In this document: positions 22,488-33,430 of the stretch, one piece after another
Position numbering within the stretch: position 1 is the first letter of the stretch
Layout of the letters: each line of letters begins with the position of its first letter
The notes under the pieces: generated by a model
Databases searched by the model: none
Told to the model about the DNA's origin: nothing
Seen by the model: the letters and a program-made list of their open reading frames with translations, nothing else
Translations under genes and position numbers: made by a program
Assembly (NCBI GenBank): GCA_029721515.1
Contig: CM056564.1
Coordinates: forward strand, 2,271,349-2,335,348
Reading direction: 5' to 3'
Source: Synanceia verrucosa
Lineage: Eukaryota; Chordata; Actinopteri; Perciformes; Synanceiidae
Length of the DNA stretch: 64,000 nucleotides

Positions 22488-22878
22488 GTGTCTGCGCCAT
22501 CGGAGGCCGTGGCATCTGGGGAACAAGTTAGGTTGCCTGGCTCAGATGTTTCGTTGTCCAGGCTGTGGGATCAGGTTGTGCCGTGTCACCAGGTTGGGAA
22601 GGTAGCTCAGGGCTATTTCGTTCAGGATGGGATCTTGGTCTGTAAATGGATGCCTTGTGATGGGTATCTTGTAGGACCTCCTGTGTTTCAGGTGGTGCCT
22701 TAGGATTTTCGTTCCCAAGTTTTGAAGGCTGCACATGATGAAAGTGGTCACTTTTGGGTGCATAAACCTTATCGGCATGTGCTGAAACACTGTTTCTGGC
22801 CGTGGGCCAAGAAAGAGGTGGCTGCATATATTAAAACATGCCATATCCCTGCTCCATCTCTTACGCTTCTTTTAGTTT
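22488..22878 (+). pseudogene. Ty3/gypsy integrase N-terminal fragment
   Basis: The frame to 22703 carries YFVQDGILVCKWMP and GPPVFQVVP, the usual segment between RNase H and integrase in gypsy pol. After a frameshift near 22700 comes the zinc-binding HHCC region: KAAHDESGHFGVHKPYRHVL, then FWPWAKKEVAAYIKTCH at about 22725-22845. The second Cys of the final CxxC is replaced (TCHIP) as the similarity stops. No catalytic DDE core follows. It is separate from the gypsy piece at 28452, because pol order would be reversed. Confidence 0.75.
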
Positions 22879-22949
22879 AAAGAACGCTACGGCCACTTCA
22901 ATCAGGACAGACTAATAAAATGAGAGATGGCTGAAAGGTATAGACGAGA

Positions 22950-23290
22950 CGATTTATTGTAGCCCGATGTTACAATGCCGAATGCCTCGGGGCTTGATGA
23001 CTGTACAGGATATGACACCCTCTGACCTTTACAAACGACCCTCACATCGACTAAGGAAAAACTCCTCAAACAAAACCCTTTACTTAACAGGGAAAAAGAA
23101 ATGGAAGAAACCTCAGGAAGAGCAGCAGAGGAGGGATCCCTCTTCCAGGATGGCCAGACGTGCAAACAGATGTCATGTGTACAGAATAACAGTGATAAAG
23201 CAATATTACCTCCATATAACAGTTAATACATGAAAGTATCCAATTCCATATAACAGTTAACACCTAGAGAATTGTGAGAAATGCCTGACA
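22950..23290 (-). mobile_element. L2-type LINE 3' UTR fragment
   Basis: The blocks ACAGGATATGACACCCTCTG, GACCCTCACATCGACTAAGG, CTCAGGAAGAGCA and GGGATCCCTCTTCCAGGATG appear in the same order in the L2 copy at 30355-30540. No coding part is attached. Confidence 0.85.
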
Positions 23291-23640
23291 CCATGTACAA
23301 TGATAGCATGCATAGACTTAAGTGAAATGCATTTGTTCTGCACACAATAAAACTTTTGGCGCTCAGACGCATCAGCGTCGTGACTGATCTCGAGAAGAGA
23401 TGCCGACATCTGAAGAGATGATCTTCCCCCCCAAAATAAAGTAAAGGCATACCTTACCTGATTTGGAAAGAATCAATCTATGAAACAAAAAATAACAGAC
23501 AAAGTTAAAACACTGCACAGCAAATGGAGAGGATAGACTGGCATGGTTATGAAGGAATCTGTGAGTTTGAGGCAACGGAGATGGAGAGTAGAATGCAATG
23601 ATATTCAGAGGAACCGCAAAGCTGTGCGGAGCAGAGACAG
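23291..23640. other. Spacer and degenerate satellite lead-in
   Basis: No gene. The part from about 23500 (CACTGCACAGCAAATGGAGA) recurs at 24104-24190, so it belongs to a higher-order form of the adjacent satellite. Confidence 0.6.
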
Positions 23641-24216
23641 ATAATACTGCAATGTAAAGCAGTAGGAAGAGCAATGCTATGCTATGGATAATTAACAGAC
23701 CACAACGATATGCAGTACACGCAGCAATGCTATGCTGTGGAGATGGAACAGACTGCAACGATATGCAATACAAACAGCAATGCTATGATGAGGAGAGGAG
23801 ACAGACAGCCGCGATAGCCGGTAGGAGCAGCAATGCTATGCTGTGGAGTCGGAAGACTGCAACGATATGCAGTAGAAGCAGCAATGCTATGCCGTGGAGA
23901 GGGAACAGACAGTAACAATATGCAGTAGAAGCAGCAATGCTATGCTGAGGACAGAGAGAATAGAGCCTGCAATGCTACGCAGTGAAACCTCAAACAACAC
24001 CGAGGAGAGTGGGAATAGAGGAGGCAGTGAAGCCATAGAAACAGCTGGGAAAGCAGCCACAAAATGCAGATACCACCACCAGAGATATGCCTGCTTACTA
24101 AAACACTGCGCAGCAAATGGGGAGAATACGCTGGCAAAGTTATGAAGAGGAAATCGTGATGTTGAGTGGTGGAGAGGGAGCGTAGACTGCAACGATATGC
24201 AGTAGAAACAGCAATG
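23640..24216. repeat. Satellite of about 55-bp units (AGCAGCAATGCTATG)
   Basis: About nine diverged tandem units contain AGCAGCAATGCTATGC, TGTGGAG, GGAACAGACTGCAACGAT and ATGCAGTAGAAG-type words. The last part contains a higher-order duplication of the 23507-23590 sequence. The array is cut by an insertion at 24221 and resumes at 25902. Confidence 0.9.
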
Positions 24217-24220
24217 CTAC

Positions 24221-25897
24221 TGTGGCGATACGAGGGTTAATACTAAGTTAACTTTATCGACAACGCCACCTCGGGTTAGGGCCCAAAGACCCGTACTGTC
24301 AATCAGCTGTCAGCCCTTACAAAAGGACGCTCAGGTTCAGTCACTCAGGGAGAGCAAGAGACGGAGTTCAATTATCATAGATAACATTTTATTTACTAAA
24401 TAAACAGTGTAACACACACACAAAAAAATAAAAGAGCCCAACTGGAAAAGAAAAAAGGGGTATAGGCTGAGGCTTACCAGCTGGGGGAGGTGTCGACAGG
24501 GGATGGTGACATCAAAAACAAAAAGAGCACCCCACTCACACAGCAACGAAACGTGAAGTGCACACAAAGAAAATCTGGAACGAACAACACACTCACACAG
24601 GGGGATCACCACCACCCGGAGGAAACCACCACCACCACCTGCGACCTTCAGCTCTGGAAAAGATAAGGGGCACACCATCAAATACAACCAAACAATATCC
24701 CATAATATTAACAAACTAATAAAAAAGAAGAAAAACAATCAACGAACTGCAAAATATTAATTTGAATCAACCTAACAACAGAAAATTAAACAGACTCTGG
24801 CCACAGATATTAACTCAACAGTTAACCATAATCCCTGACAAACACAAATACAGGGGGCTCAAATGGAGAAATTCCCCTACATAATGAAAAATAAAAGATA
24901 TAGACATATACAATAGACTCCCCAAAGTAAACAGATTGCCAAAACAAAACAATCAAAATACAAACAAAATTTACCAAAAGAAATCCTATCACTAAAAGAA
25001 ATAAGTAAACAAAACTGCACTACGCCTACAGATTGCCTTTAAAACATTCACACACACACACGCAGCAGCGAAAAAAACAGGGTCAGCACCAGAAAGCAAG
25101 CCGGCCAGAGGCCACCGACAAGATTTCAAAGTGAGCAGTGAAGCAGCAATACTGGGGTGGCAACAATCGTAGAGTAACAGCAATAATGAAGTAACCGCGG
25201 TAACAGAGTAACAGGAATAATGGAGTAACAGCGGTAATAGAGTAGCAGCAGCAGACCAGCAGCCGAGCAGCAATAGTAGCAAAGCTCCCGGCCGCGCAGC
25301 AGCAACAGTGGCAGAGTAACAGCGAGACAAAGTATCCGTGAATAAAGAGCCATGATCGTTCAATACGCTCTTAACTTGACGTTAACATCCATAAACTTCA
25401 CTTCCCAGCCCGGTTACCTGTCATTCCTTCCAAAGAGGGAGAGGGGTGAAGAGGAACAGCACAGCGGGGGAAACAGCCACCACATTTCACACGACCAGCA
25501 GACTATTAGAGGGAGAGGAGCAAAAGAAAACAAAAAGGGGGCTTAGTGCCTGGCTAACAATAATTAATGCCGGAAGCTCTCTGTAACTCACCTATGCTCT
25601 GGTGGACGGGGGTAAGCAACTGCAATGTATTACCTCGCCACAATGGAGACGTCGGAACTATGAAAGAGTTACAGTTTGAGTTACAAGAATGCTAATAAAT
25701 GAACACGGACAACACGCTAAGGTATGCCTACCTGTGCTCTGAGGCACGCAGCGGACACAACGACCCGGAAGGGGACGGGCCGAAGAGGCAGGAAGCGGGA
25801 GGTGGCACAGGGCCTACCTTTATCCCCTCTCCTAAACAATGATTGGCTCAGCCAGCCAGAGAAGTGTAATATGGCAGTGGTACCTCATACCACTACA
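24221..25897 (-). mobile_element. LTR-like insertion in the satellite (1677 bp)
   Basis: The insert begins TGTGGCG and ends CCACTACA (TG...CA), with a 4-bp flanking duplication CTAC/CTAT (24217-24220, 25898-25901). The satellite reads through if it is removed. On the minus strand it ends CGCCACA after an AATAAA signal, the same terminal layout as the LTR-like element at 2519-7676. No pol or gag motifs were seen; frames up to about 133 codons are compositionally odd. I interpret it as a long solo LTR or a non-autonomous element. Confidence 0.55.
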
Positions 25898-25901
25898 CTA
25901 T

Positions 25902-25985
25902 GCTGTGTAGAGTTAACAGACGGCAACGATATGCAGTAGAAGCAGCAATGCTATGCTAAGGAGAGAGAGGATAGAGACATAATGC
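25902..25985. repeat. Satellite continuation
   Basis: One and a half units of the AGCAGCAATGCTATGC satellite continue after the insertion. A conserved flank (ATACCACCACCAGAGATATGC) at about 26030 is also present at 24073. Confidence 0.85.
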
Positions 25986-26880
25986 TTGCCCTGAATTCAC
26001 AGAGTTTGAGAGGCAACCACAAAATGGAGATACCACCACCAGAGATATGCATGTTTATCACGGTTAAGGCTTCAGAGATCGCAGAGCAGCCAGTATGGAA
26101 TTAGAATCTGGATGAATGTAGGAAGAATAAATGGTAGATGACCACGCCCTATTTGCTGAAGTGAAGCAGATGAGATGCCCTGCATGGCAGCTGCAGTGGC
26201 TGAAAACCTGAAAACTGATGAGGAGGGAAAACATAGACCCATCCTAAAATGCTGCATGAACCAGTTTGTGCTGGTGCAAGCTGGTGCGAGCGATGATGGT
26301 GTTACGAGCTCCCTTACCTTAGGAGTGATTAAGAGCACACAATAATGAGAGAATGAAGGTCAGATTGAAAAACAGATTAAATGCATTGAAGAGGAAGTGA
26401 ATTCCCTAAACCTCAAACCCTGTAAAAGCTAATAGAAAAGCGCTTATGAGGAGAGTATCAATGTATGACGAAAAATGGGGCAAAATTGTGCCCCAGCAGG
26501 ATGCATTGCTGCTTTGTGATGTACGTAACTGAACAGGTGCTTTAATTTGCAAGTGAGGAGCCTGATTTATTGTGCGGGAAAACAATAGTAGAAAATCATC
26601 CAGAAGTTGAGCGTAGATGAAGTCTGATGTTATTTAGGAGGATCCAGCAGAGGCTTGTGCCACCATGTTAAAAGACATGGACTAGTCCAACACTAACTCC
26701 CACTTGATGCCGAACAGATGCCAGTGAGAGGGGTGGATGTAGCATTTTTTTTAATTTAAAGCATCGATTCGACCACCTCCTCAAACGTCTTCTGTGCTTC
26801 AACATTTGTAGCAACAGCATTTCTTTTTAAATTTTATGAGCTCCATCTCCAGAAACACCCGCTCCATCTCAGTTGTCATT
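25986..26880. other. Region without recognised gene
   Basis: Contains an 88-codon minus-strand frame (26072-26338) with no domain I can name, and AT-rich filler. No terminal repeats identified. Confidence 0.4.
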
Positions 26881-27086
26881 GTTTACTGTCGGAAGAAAAC
26901 CAAGGAATTCGATATGAGCCCCCAGAAGCCACACAAAGACACAGCCACACACCCCTAGCGGCTTGGCGGTGAATTGCAGCGCAACGCGTTCCCTCGACGC
27001 AGAACTTAGAATGCTCAACGACGTCGTCGGGTCTACGCCGTAGCTACGCCGTCGCCGCGACGCAGAAGCATAAACCAGGCTTAATG
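26881..27086 (-). mobile_element. Probable Harbinger terminus
   Basis: The minus strand begins TTAAGCCTGGTTTATGCTTC and continues with a CpG-rich run of CTACGGCGTAG-type palindromic words (27025-27060). This is the pattern found at ends of fish PIF/Harbinger elements and seen here also at 41098-42010. The TTA triplet at 27084-27086 could be the target duplication. The other end was not found. Confidence 0.45.
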
Positions 27087-27719
27087 CAGCGGGAGTTGTC
27101 AGAGGAAATCATGGAGCAGCAGGAAAGGCAGATGTGGACACGGGGGCTCCTGAGGCCCACGTTCCCGCATGTGTACAGGTGACTGTCTGAGAACCAACAC
27201 TGATCATGAGGGGAATTTTAGAGTCCAGGATTTCCCAGTTAGTGTGTTTGACTGTTCATTGTAGAGCATTGTAGAGTATTGATAAGATAAGTTCTTTTTA
27301 TATATAAGATTAAAATCACGGATAAGTGTCAAATACGCATGAAGCCAGTTGGTGCAGCAAATAATCATAATTTATCTCTGTTGAATATTATTGTCTTTTG
27401 TATGTTTCAAATGCCTTATATGTGTTCGCAGTACCTAAGAGGGCTGTCAACTTTATTTTGAAAATACCTGACATTCTGTTTGGTGTGCCGGAGAGTGAGA
27501 GGACGACAAGAGAAGGTGAAGGGCTCATGTGCTGCAGCTAAGCAAAACAATGAAGTTAAGAACCGATTTACGTGGTCATAAAGTATTTCAGTGTGCAAGA
27601 AACACCACATCTCTGAAGATCCCAGATGCAACTAGGAATTCCCCGCTAGACCGATCTCTGATTAACGAGGATCAGCTGATTTAATAGCAGTAGCGGTATG
27701 GTGAAATCGAAGGGGAGGG
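27087..27719. other. Region without recognised gene
   Basis: A short open stretch at 27087-27180 (ELSEEIMEQQERQMW) precedes a GTGACT donor-like sequence but matches no family I know. The rest is AT-rich with no motifs. Confidence 0.35.
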
Positions 27720-27723
27720 TTAC

Positions 27724-28434
27724 TTATCGCATTGTGGTGACGGGAAAATGATGATAACCAGGATGAGCACTGGAGTCCTTGCAGCAGACGGAGACCGAGG
27801 CTGATGCTGGTGAATGCAGGATTTTTCCATGGTCAGTGCCTGCAGGCGTGAGGCACGGTGGGTGAACCAGCTGAGGCGCCGTGGACCGGAGGAGTGGGAC
27901 TGACGCTGGCCAGTGGAGGAGGAGGGTGGAGAGCCGGAGTGGTAGACACCGCGGTGGCGTAGCAGCAGAACCGGAAGCAGAAGCAGTAGTGGCCGTGAGA
28001 CAGCGACTGGAGAGCCGCACAGAACCGCTGGAATCGCTGAGGCTCGCCAGTTCCTGAAGCTGAGACAGCTGGAGCCCGGGGCTGAAGAAACTCGAAAAAA
28101 GATATCGTAGCAGAGACTGAACTCCGGCTGAGATGAGGCGAGGCGAGCGCTCCTGGGGTGAGAGAGACTGTGCTTCCTCCAGAATGAGCTCGCTGCTTGG
28201 ATTAAAACCCTCGAGAGGATCATCCGAGTCACGATGGTCGGGCAGGCGAGGAGCAGCAGGATGCAGCAGAAAAGAGGAAAAGCGCATGCCATGCAGGTAT
28301 GAACAGAACACGAGTTTCAGCTGAATGACAGCAAGACAGTGGAGAGAGAGATCACTTTTAAATTTGACGAGGGTGCAGTGAGAGGATAGTGGGAGAACTG
28401 GGAAGAGGCTGTCTGAACTTTCGCTTAGCTCCAT
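27724..28434 (-). other. Two overlapping minus-strand open frames, unknown
   Basis: Frames of 236 codons (27724-28434) and 190 codons (27720-28292) overlap on the minus strand in GC-rich sequence. Both are Ser/Pro/Leu/His-rich without zinc knuckle, protease or transmembrane signature that I can support. The position upstream of a gypsy fragment might suggest a gag remnant, but the strand is opposite, so I do not assign one. Possibly a non-coding GC-rich repeat. Confidence 0.3.
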
Positions 28435-28451
28435 TTTTCAGCGGCTGATCA

Positions 28452-29219
28452 GGTTGTGCATGGGTTAAAGGCTGAGGCACAGCTGACGGTAAACCTGGCT
28501 GAATGCGAGTTTGCTAGAGCCACTGTTACTTACTTGGGCTGTGTGGTTGTTCAGGGTAATGTTGTTCCTGTGCAGGCCAAGGTGCTAGCTGTGTCTGACT
28601 TTCCACAGCCTGCCAGAAAAAAGGAACGCCATTGTTTTTTGGGTCTAGTGGGGTGTTGTAGAAGTTGCTATAGAAATTCTATAGCAACTTCTATGCTATA
28701 TAAAATTCTCAACCGTTGTCTTTCCTTTTACTGAGTTATTGAAGGCTGGAGCGAAGTTTGTGTGCTCTAGTGAGTGCCAACAGGCCTTTGATAATGTAAA
28801 ATCTTTACTGTGTTCCTGTCCTGTGTTGGCAGCTCCGCAGTTTGACAAACCATGTCTTGCAGGTAGATGCCAGCCAGGTCGGGGCCGGTGCCATCCTGCG
28901 TCCAGGGGATGATTGGTTGTTGAAGTTTGCTTCTTCACCTGAAAGGTCAGTCAACATCAGGTCAACTATTCAGTCATAGAAAAGGAAGCTTTGGCACTCA
29001 TTTTGGCCTTACAGCATTTTGAGGTCTACTTGGGTGGGACGGCACTTCTAGTTGTTTATACAGACCACAACGCTTTGACATTCTTGGGTTCCTTAAAGAC
29101 TCCAAAAGAGAGGCTGGTCAGGTGGTCTCTGTTTTTGCAAGGTCATGATTTAGATATGCGCCACATACCATGGCAGATGCCTTGTCTAAGGCACCTTTGC
29201 CTCAGAGTGAGGGGTATTG
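28452..29219 (+). pseudogene. Ty3/gypsy RT thumb and RNase H remnant
   Basis: The frame from about 28452 has the RT end (LTVNLAECEFARATVTYLGC, then QAKVLAVSDFPQP), broken by a palindromic insertion near 28660. It then shows the connection and RNase H: AGAKFVCSSECQQAFDNVK, CPVLAAPQFDKPC, SVIEKEALALILALQHFEVY (catalytic Glu), YTDHNALTFL (Asp) and a DALSKAPLP block. Frameshifts occur near 28700 and 28860. Integrase is absent: RNase H runs directly into the LTR. This is consistent with an internally deleted copy. Confidence 0.85.
28659..28693. repeat. 35-bp near-perfect palindrome in gypsy RT
   Basis: TAGAAGTTGCTATAGAA, one spacer A, then the exact reverse complement. Arms are 17 bases. It replaces the expected GYYRRF-region codons of the RT connection, so it is an acquired structure rather than ancestral coding. 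Confidence 0.9.
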
Positions 29220-29424
29220 TGTCAGTTGTGCATTGTCTATTTTTGTGTGTGCTATGACACACAATCGTTTTCCAGGTTGATTGCTTCATGAGTCTCCATT
29301 GTGCATTTTGGAGGGGGCAGCACCACACCGCTAAAACCGCGTTGTTGTGTTTTTGTAAATAAATATTATTGCCGGCAATTTCCCTCTTGCTGTTTTTTGT
29401 CAGATACCTGAGCCAGGTCTGACA
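29220..29424 (+). mobile_element. Gypsy 3' LTR
   Basis: The segment starts TGTCAG and ends CTGACA (inverted terminal hexamers), is preceded by a purine tract GAGTGAGGGG, and contains AATAAA at about 29358. Size is about 205 bp. It directly follows the RNase H remnant in the correct orientation. Confidence 0.7.
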
Positions 29425-30290
29425 CCTAGAAAGAGTGCAGACTTTTAAATATTTTGGAGTGTAGATGGATGAAAGGGCGGTGTAGTGGTTAGCACTCTTG
29501 ACTCACAGCAAGGAGGCACTGGGTTCAAATCCTGGGACCGGGGCCTTTCTGTGTGGAGTTTGCATGTTCTCCTCATGTCTGTGTGGGTTCTCTCTGGTAC
29601 TCCGGCTTCCTCCCACCATCCAAAAACATGCATGGGGATTATGTTAATTGGCTAATTTAAATTGACCGTAGGTATGAATGTGAGTATGAGTGGTTGTCAG
29701 TCTCTATGTGCCCTGCGATGATCTGGCAACTTGTCCAGGGTGTCCCCTGCCTCTCGCCCTAAGACAGCTGGGATGGGCTCCAGCCCCCCCGCGACCCTAT
29801 GTGAGGATAAGCGGTAGAAAATGGATGGATGGGTGGATGAAAGAGTGACATGGAGAGCACATATAGAGAAAACTGTGGTGAAATGTGAAAAAGTAATGAA
29901 TATTTTAAGATGTCTGGCAGGAACTGATTGGGGGGCTGACAGAGAAACTTTGCTGATGATTTACAGAGCAATAATTTAATCTTTTGTAGACTATGGGTGT
30001 ATGGTGTATGGGTCAGCAACACGCACAACTATACCACAATGTCAGCCTTATTGGTGGAATAAGGGTTAAGCTTGTCTCAGATATATGATGAAAACAAAAG
30101 GGCAAGATGAGTCTTTTCCAACAAAAACTCACTGGGAAATTGGGGGGTGGGTGGGAGGAAGACCAAAGCTAATTTTTCAGAATACCTGAAGGATAATACA
30201 GGGAAAATAGGCAGAGAAGAGAGTGTGCCCCCCAGTCTGTTGGGGGGACCATGGCTGTCTACAGAACCTGAGGTCGATTTGAGATCACAT
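29425..30290 (+). pseudogene. I-clade (Nimb-like) LINE copy 1, RT end
   Basis: Starting immediately after the gypsy LTR, the frame reads ERVQTFKYFGV. It is interrupted by a SINE at 29476 and resumes at 29844 as VTWRAHIEKTVVKCEKVMNI, then SFVDYGCMVYGSAT. This matches the corresponding region of copy 2 (YLAGAD... to IDYGCVAYASAS at about 37180-37360). A further block at 30130-30285 (ANFSEYLKDNTGKIGREE) follows. It is cut by an L2 LINE at about 30291 and continues at 32776. Confidence 0.75.
29476..29833 (+). mobile_element. tRNA-headed SINE, copy 2 (complete)
   Basis: The head GGCGGTGTAGTGGTTAGCAC resembles a tRNA A box, and GGGTTCAAATCC a B box. A GACAGCTGGGATGGGCTCCA and AGGATAAGCGGTAGAAAATG tail block ends in (GGAT)n. 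The target duplication TGGATGAAAG is at 29466-29475 and 29834-29843. The tail resembles RTE-type LINE 3' ends, which suggests the mobilising partner (inference). Confidence 0.85.
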
Positions 30291-32775
30291 GTCAAGTCAA
30301 GTCAAGTTTATTTGTATGGCCCAATATCACAAATTATGAATTTGCCCCATTGGGCTTTACAATCTGAACAGGATATGACATCCTCTGTCCTTTACAAATG
30401 ACCCTCGCATCGACTAAGGAAAAACTCCCCCAAAAAAACCTTTTAACAGGGAAAAAGAAACGGAAGAAACCTCAGGAAGAGCAACAGAGGAGGGATCCCT
30501 CTTCCAGGATGGACAGACGTGCAAGAGATGCCATGTGTACAGAATAACAACAATGAAAACACATTAACACTACATATCAAATTGTATGAAAATGTCCAAC
30601 TCAATATAACAACAGTTAATATACAGTGTATAGAATTGTATGAGAGTGTCCAAGGGGATGAAGAGCATCATCAAGCTATCAGCAATGGATGAGAAGCACG
30701 TCTTCACCAACCAGAAGAAGCCTGGGCAGCACTTCTTCCACTGCACCACACCAAACAGGAGAAGCCTCCGCAAGATGACCTCGTCACCACCATGTCACTC
30801 AGCACCAGAAGATGAAGCCTGACTGGTCTGCACAACCACTACTCCACCAGGTAGACTGGATCCATGGATTCCTGTGAGATGAGAACGCACAGGGACTACA
30901 AGTCACAAAACTAATCTGCAGCATGTGTTAAAGGGAGGAAGAGTAAACACATCCTCTTCTCCACTACTCTAACAGATACAACCTGAGCAGCATCGCCTCT
31001 CTCCATCTCACTACCATCACGACAGATGAAGGCTGGATGACACCACCTCCTTCCCACGAAGTAGTCTCAGGTCAGGGACACTTGGGAGCTCAGAGCACAG
31101 GGACTCCAGGGAAGAAGATGAATTAGTAAAATGATTTAATGGAGGCATCCAAATGAAGAAGAAGAGAAGCTCAGTGTGTCAGAGGAAGTCCCCCGGCAGT
31201 CTAGACCTATAGCAGCATAACTAAGGATCGATCCAAGGTAGCCTGAGTCAGCCTTGAATCAGTCCTAACTATAAGCACTATCAAAAAGGAAAGTCTTAAG
31301 CCTACTCTTGAGTAAGGGGATGGTGTCTGCCTCCCGGACTGAAAGAGAGAGTTGGTTCCACAGAAGAGGAGCTTGATAACTGAAAGCTCTAGCTCCCATT
31401 CTACTTTTATAAACCCTAGGAACCGCTAATAGTCCTGCATTCTGAGAGCGCAGAGTTCTAGCGGGATTATAGGGCACTATTAGCTCTTTAAGATAAGATG
31501 GTACCTGACCATTCAGTGCCTTGTAGGTGAGGAGGAGGATTTTATATTCTATTCTAGATTTTACAGGGAGGCAGTGCAGAGAGGCTAACACCGGAGAAAC
31601 ATGGTCTCTTTTCCTGGTTCTGGTCAGAACACGTACTGCAGCCTTCTGGACCAGCTGGAGAGTCTTGATAGACTTATTAGGGCAGCCTGATAATAAGGAA
31701 TTGCAATAGTCCAGCCTAGAAGTTACAAATGCATGGACTTATTTTTCTGCATCGTTTTGAGAGAGAATATGCCTGATTTTTGCAATGTTACACAGATGGG
31801 AAAAAGCAGTTCTAGCTGTTTGTTTCATGTGGACATTGAAGGCCATATCTTGTTCAAAAATTACCCCTAGATTCCTAACAGTGGTGCTTGAGGCTGGTGC
31901 AAAGCTAGAGTAAATAAGTCATTAGATAGTTTATTTCTGAGATTTTCGGGGCCAATTAGAGTAACTTCAGTTTTGTCTGAATTTAACAACAAGAAATTGT
32001 CTGTCATCCAAGTTTTATCTCTTTAAGACATGTTTGGAGTTTAGCTAACTGGCTGGATTCGTCTGACTTGAATGACAAATATAGCTGAGTATTATCTGCA
32101 TAACAGTGAAAGTTCATGGAGTGTTTTCTGATGACATTGCCTAAAGAAAGCATATATAAAGTGAATAGAATTGGCCCAAGCACAGAACCTTGAGGAACTC
32201 CATAACTGACTTTGGACTGCATGGAGGACTCATCATTAACGTGAACAAACAGTGATCGATCCGATAAATAGGATTTAAACCAGCTTAAAGCAGTTCCTCT
32301 GATGCCAATTAAATGTTCTAATCTCTGCAACAGGATATGGTGGTCAGTAGTATCAAAAGCAGCGCTAAGATCTAACAAGACAAGTCCTGAGACGAGTCCA
32401 TTGTCTGACGCAATTAGCAGGTCATTAGTAATTTTCACCAGAGCAATCTTGGTGCTATGATATTTTCTAAATCCTGACTGAAAGTCCTCAAATAGATTAT
32501 TGTTCTGGAGGAAGTCACACAGCTGACTGCACACTGCTTTCTCAAGGATCTTAGAGAGAAAAGGAAGGTTGGATATTGGTCTATAGTTGGCTAAAACCTC
32601 TGGATCAAGACCGGGCTTCTCCAGAAGAGGTTTGATTACGGCTACTTTAAATGACTGAGGTACGTAGCCTGACAGCAAAGATAAGTTGATCATGTTTAAT
32701 AAAGAGGTGCTCAGTAAAGGTAAAACTTCTTTAAGCAGTGAAGTTGGGATGGGGTCTAAGAGACAGGTAGAAATG
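30291..32775 (-). mobile_element. L2-type LINE copy 2 (5'-truncated)
   Basis: Minus strand. The 3' (TTGAC)n tail appears as GTCAAGTCAAGTCAAG at 30291, followed by a 3' UTR of about 900 bases. The C-terminal coding part is at 31265-31591 and RT at 32004-32775. The endonuclease and ORF1 are missing, as usual for 5' truncation during target-primed insertion. It splits I-clade LINE copy 1. Confidence 0.9.
31265..31591 (-). pseudogene. L2#2 ORF2 C-terminus
   Basis: A 108-codon frame contains LHCLPVKSRIEYKILLLTYK, RTLRSQNAGLLAVPR and GARAFSYQAPLLWNQLSLSV, the conserved end of L2/CR1-type ORF2, ending LKSRLKTFLF. It is separated from the RT frame by stops at 31600-32000. Confidence 0.85.
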
Positions 32776-32783
32776 ACTACCAC
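32004..32783 (-). pseudogene. L2#2 reverse transcriptase with YADN active-site change
   Basis: A continuous frame of 259 codons contains STCLLDPIPTSLLKEVLP, LANYRPISNLPFLSKILEK, FQSGFRKYHSTKIALVKI, motif A LDLSAAFDTTDH with catalytic Asp, motif B GVPQGSVLGPILF and motif C FHCYADNTQLYL. The second Asp of the family's YADD is Asn. The frame is otherwise unusually well preserved compared with copy 1. The first codons (MVVI) come from the flanking LINE. The frame closes shortly after LQTCLKEIK. Confidence 0.9.
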
Positions 32784-33430
32784 AGGTAAAAATGAGTATA
32801 CACAGCAGAGATGTGGAAGTTATGGAGGCTCTCCAGTGGGTGGAAGACAATAAACCAAAGTATGCAGTCACATGCAGTGAATCAGCAGCAACTATACTGT
32901 ACAGACTATTAAAGAGGCATGTTCCAGATCCAGACCTGACCTAATAACAGAGATGTGCCTAATAATAGAATCAACAAAATTGGGTGTGAAGTGGGATTCC
33001 TCTGGATACCAGCCCAGGTGGGCATACAGGGAAGTGAGGAAGTAGACGCTGTAGCTAAAGATGCAACTAAGCCAGAAAAAGTAAATTTGGAATTGGAATA
33101 TGGCCCACCAGAATACTCATTTGCAATAAACTAGGTAGCAAATGAAATGTGGCAGGACTCACAGGATAAGGAAAGCAAAGGCAGGATGTATTACAATATA
33201 CAAAAAAGCATTGGGAGAGGTAATAATTGCTTTGGATGCAGCAGGAGAGACCTCAGAGAGGCTCTGATTGGGAACACGCAACAAGGACAATGTGAGCGTG
33301 GAGAGCCAGAGACTGTGATGCATAATTCCACAATGCAAGAGATGCTCATCTTAAAATAGGAAACTCTTCAGAGATCTAGGAGCGGTTGGGCAGACTGTTT
33401 TTGATGTGAGCACACTGCTGGATTAGGAAG
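32776..33430 (+). pseudogene. I-clade LINE copy 1, RNase H remnant and 3' part
   Basis: After the L2, the plus strand reads MEALQWVEDNKPKYAVTCSE and YRLLKRHVPDPD. It then reads LWIPAQVGIQGSEEVDAVAK, the last RNase H motif (His and Asp equivalents), and QDSQDKESKGRMYYNIQKS. This is the same order as copy 2. The first RNase H motif (FTDGS) is not seen between the two halves, so an internal piece is missing. Confidence 0.75.

Noticed and set aside
23640..24216. CRISPR-like regular repeats
   Set aside because: Tandem units without unique spacers, in a eukaryotic genome; an ordinary satellite.
24337..24738. Minus-strand 133-codon frame with hydrophobic segments
   Set aside because: Lies in the LTR-like insertion and lacks similarity to envelope or any membrane protein I know; hydrophobicity comes from T-rich sequence.
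27724..28434. Gag gene of the neighbouring gypsy element
   Set aside because: Opposite strand to the pol remnant, no zinc knuckle, two competing frames.
29476..29560. A functional tRNA gene at the SINE head
   Set aside because: A- and B-box-like words are present but the cloverleaf is not complete and the same head recurs in six dispersed copies.
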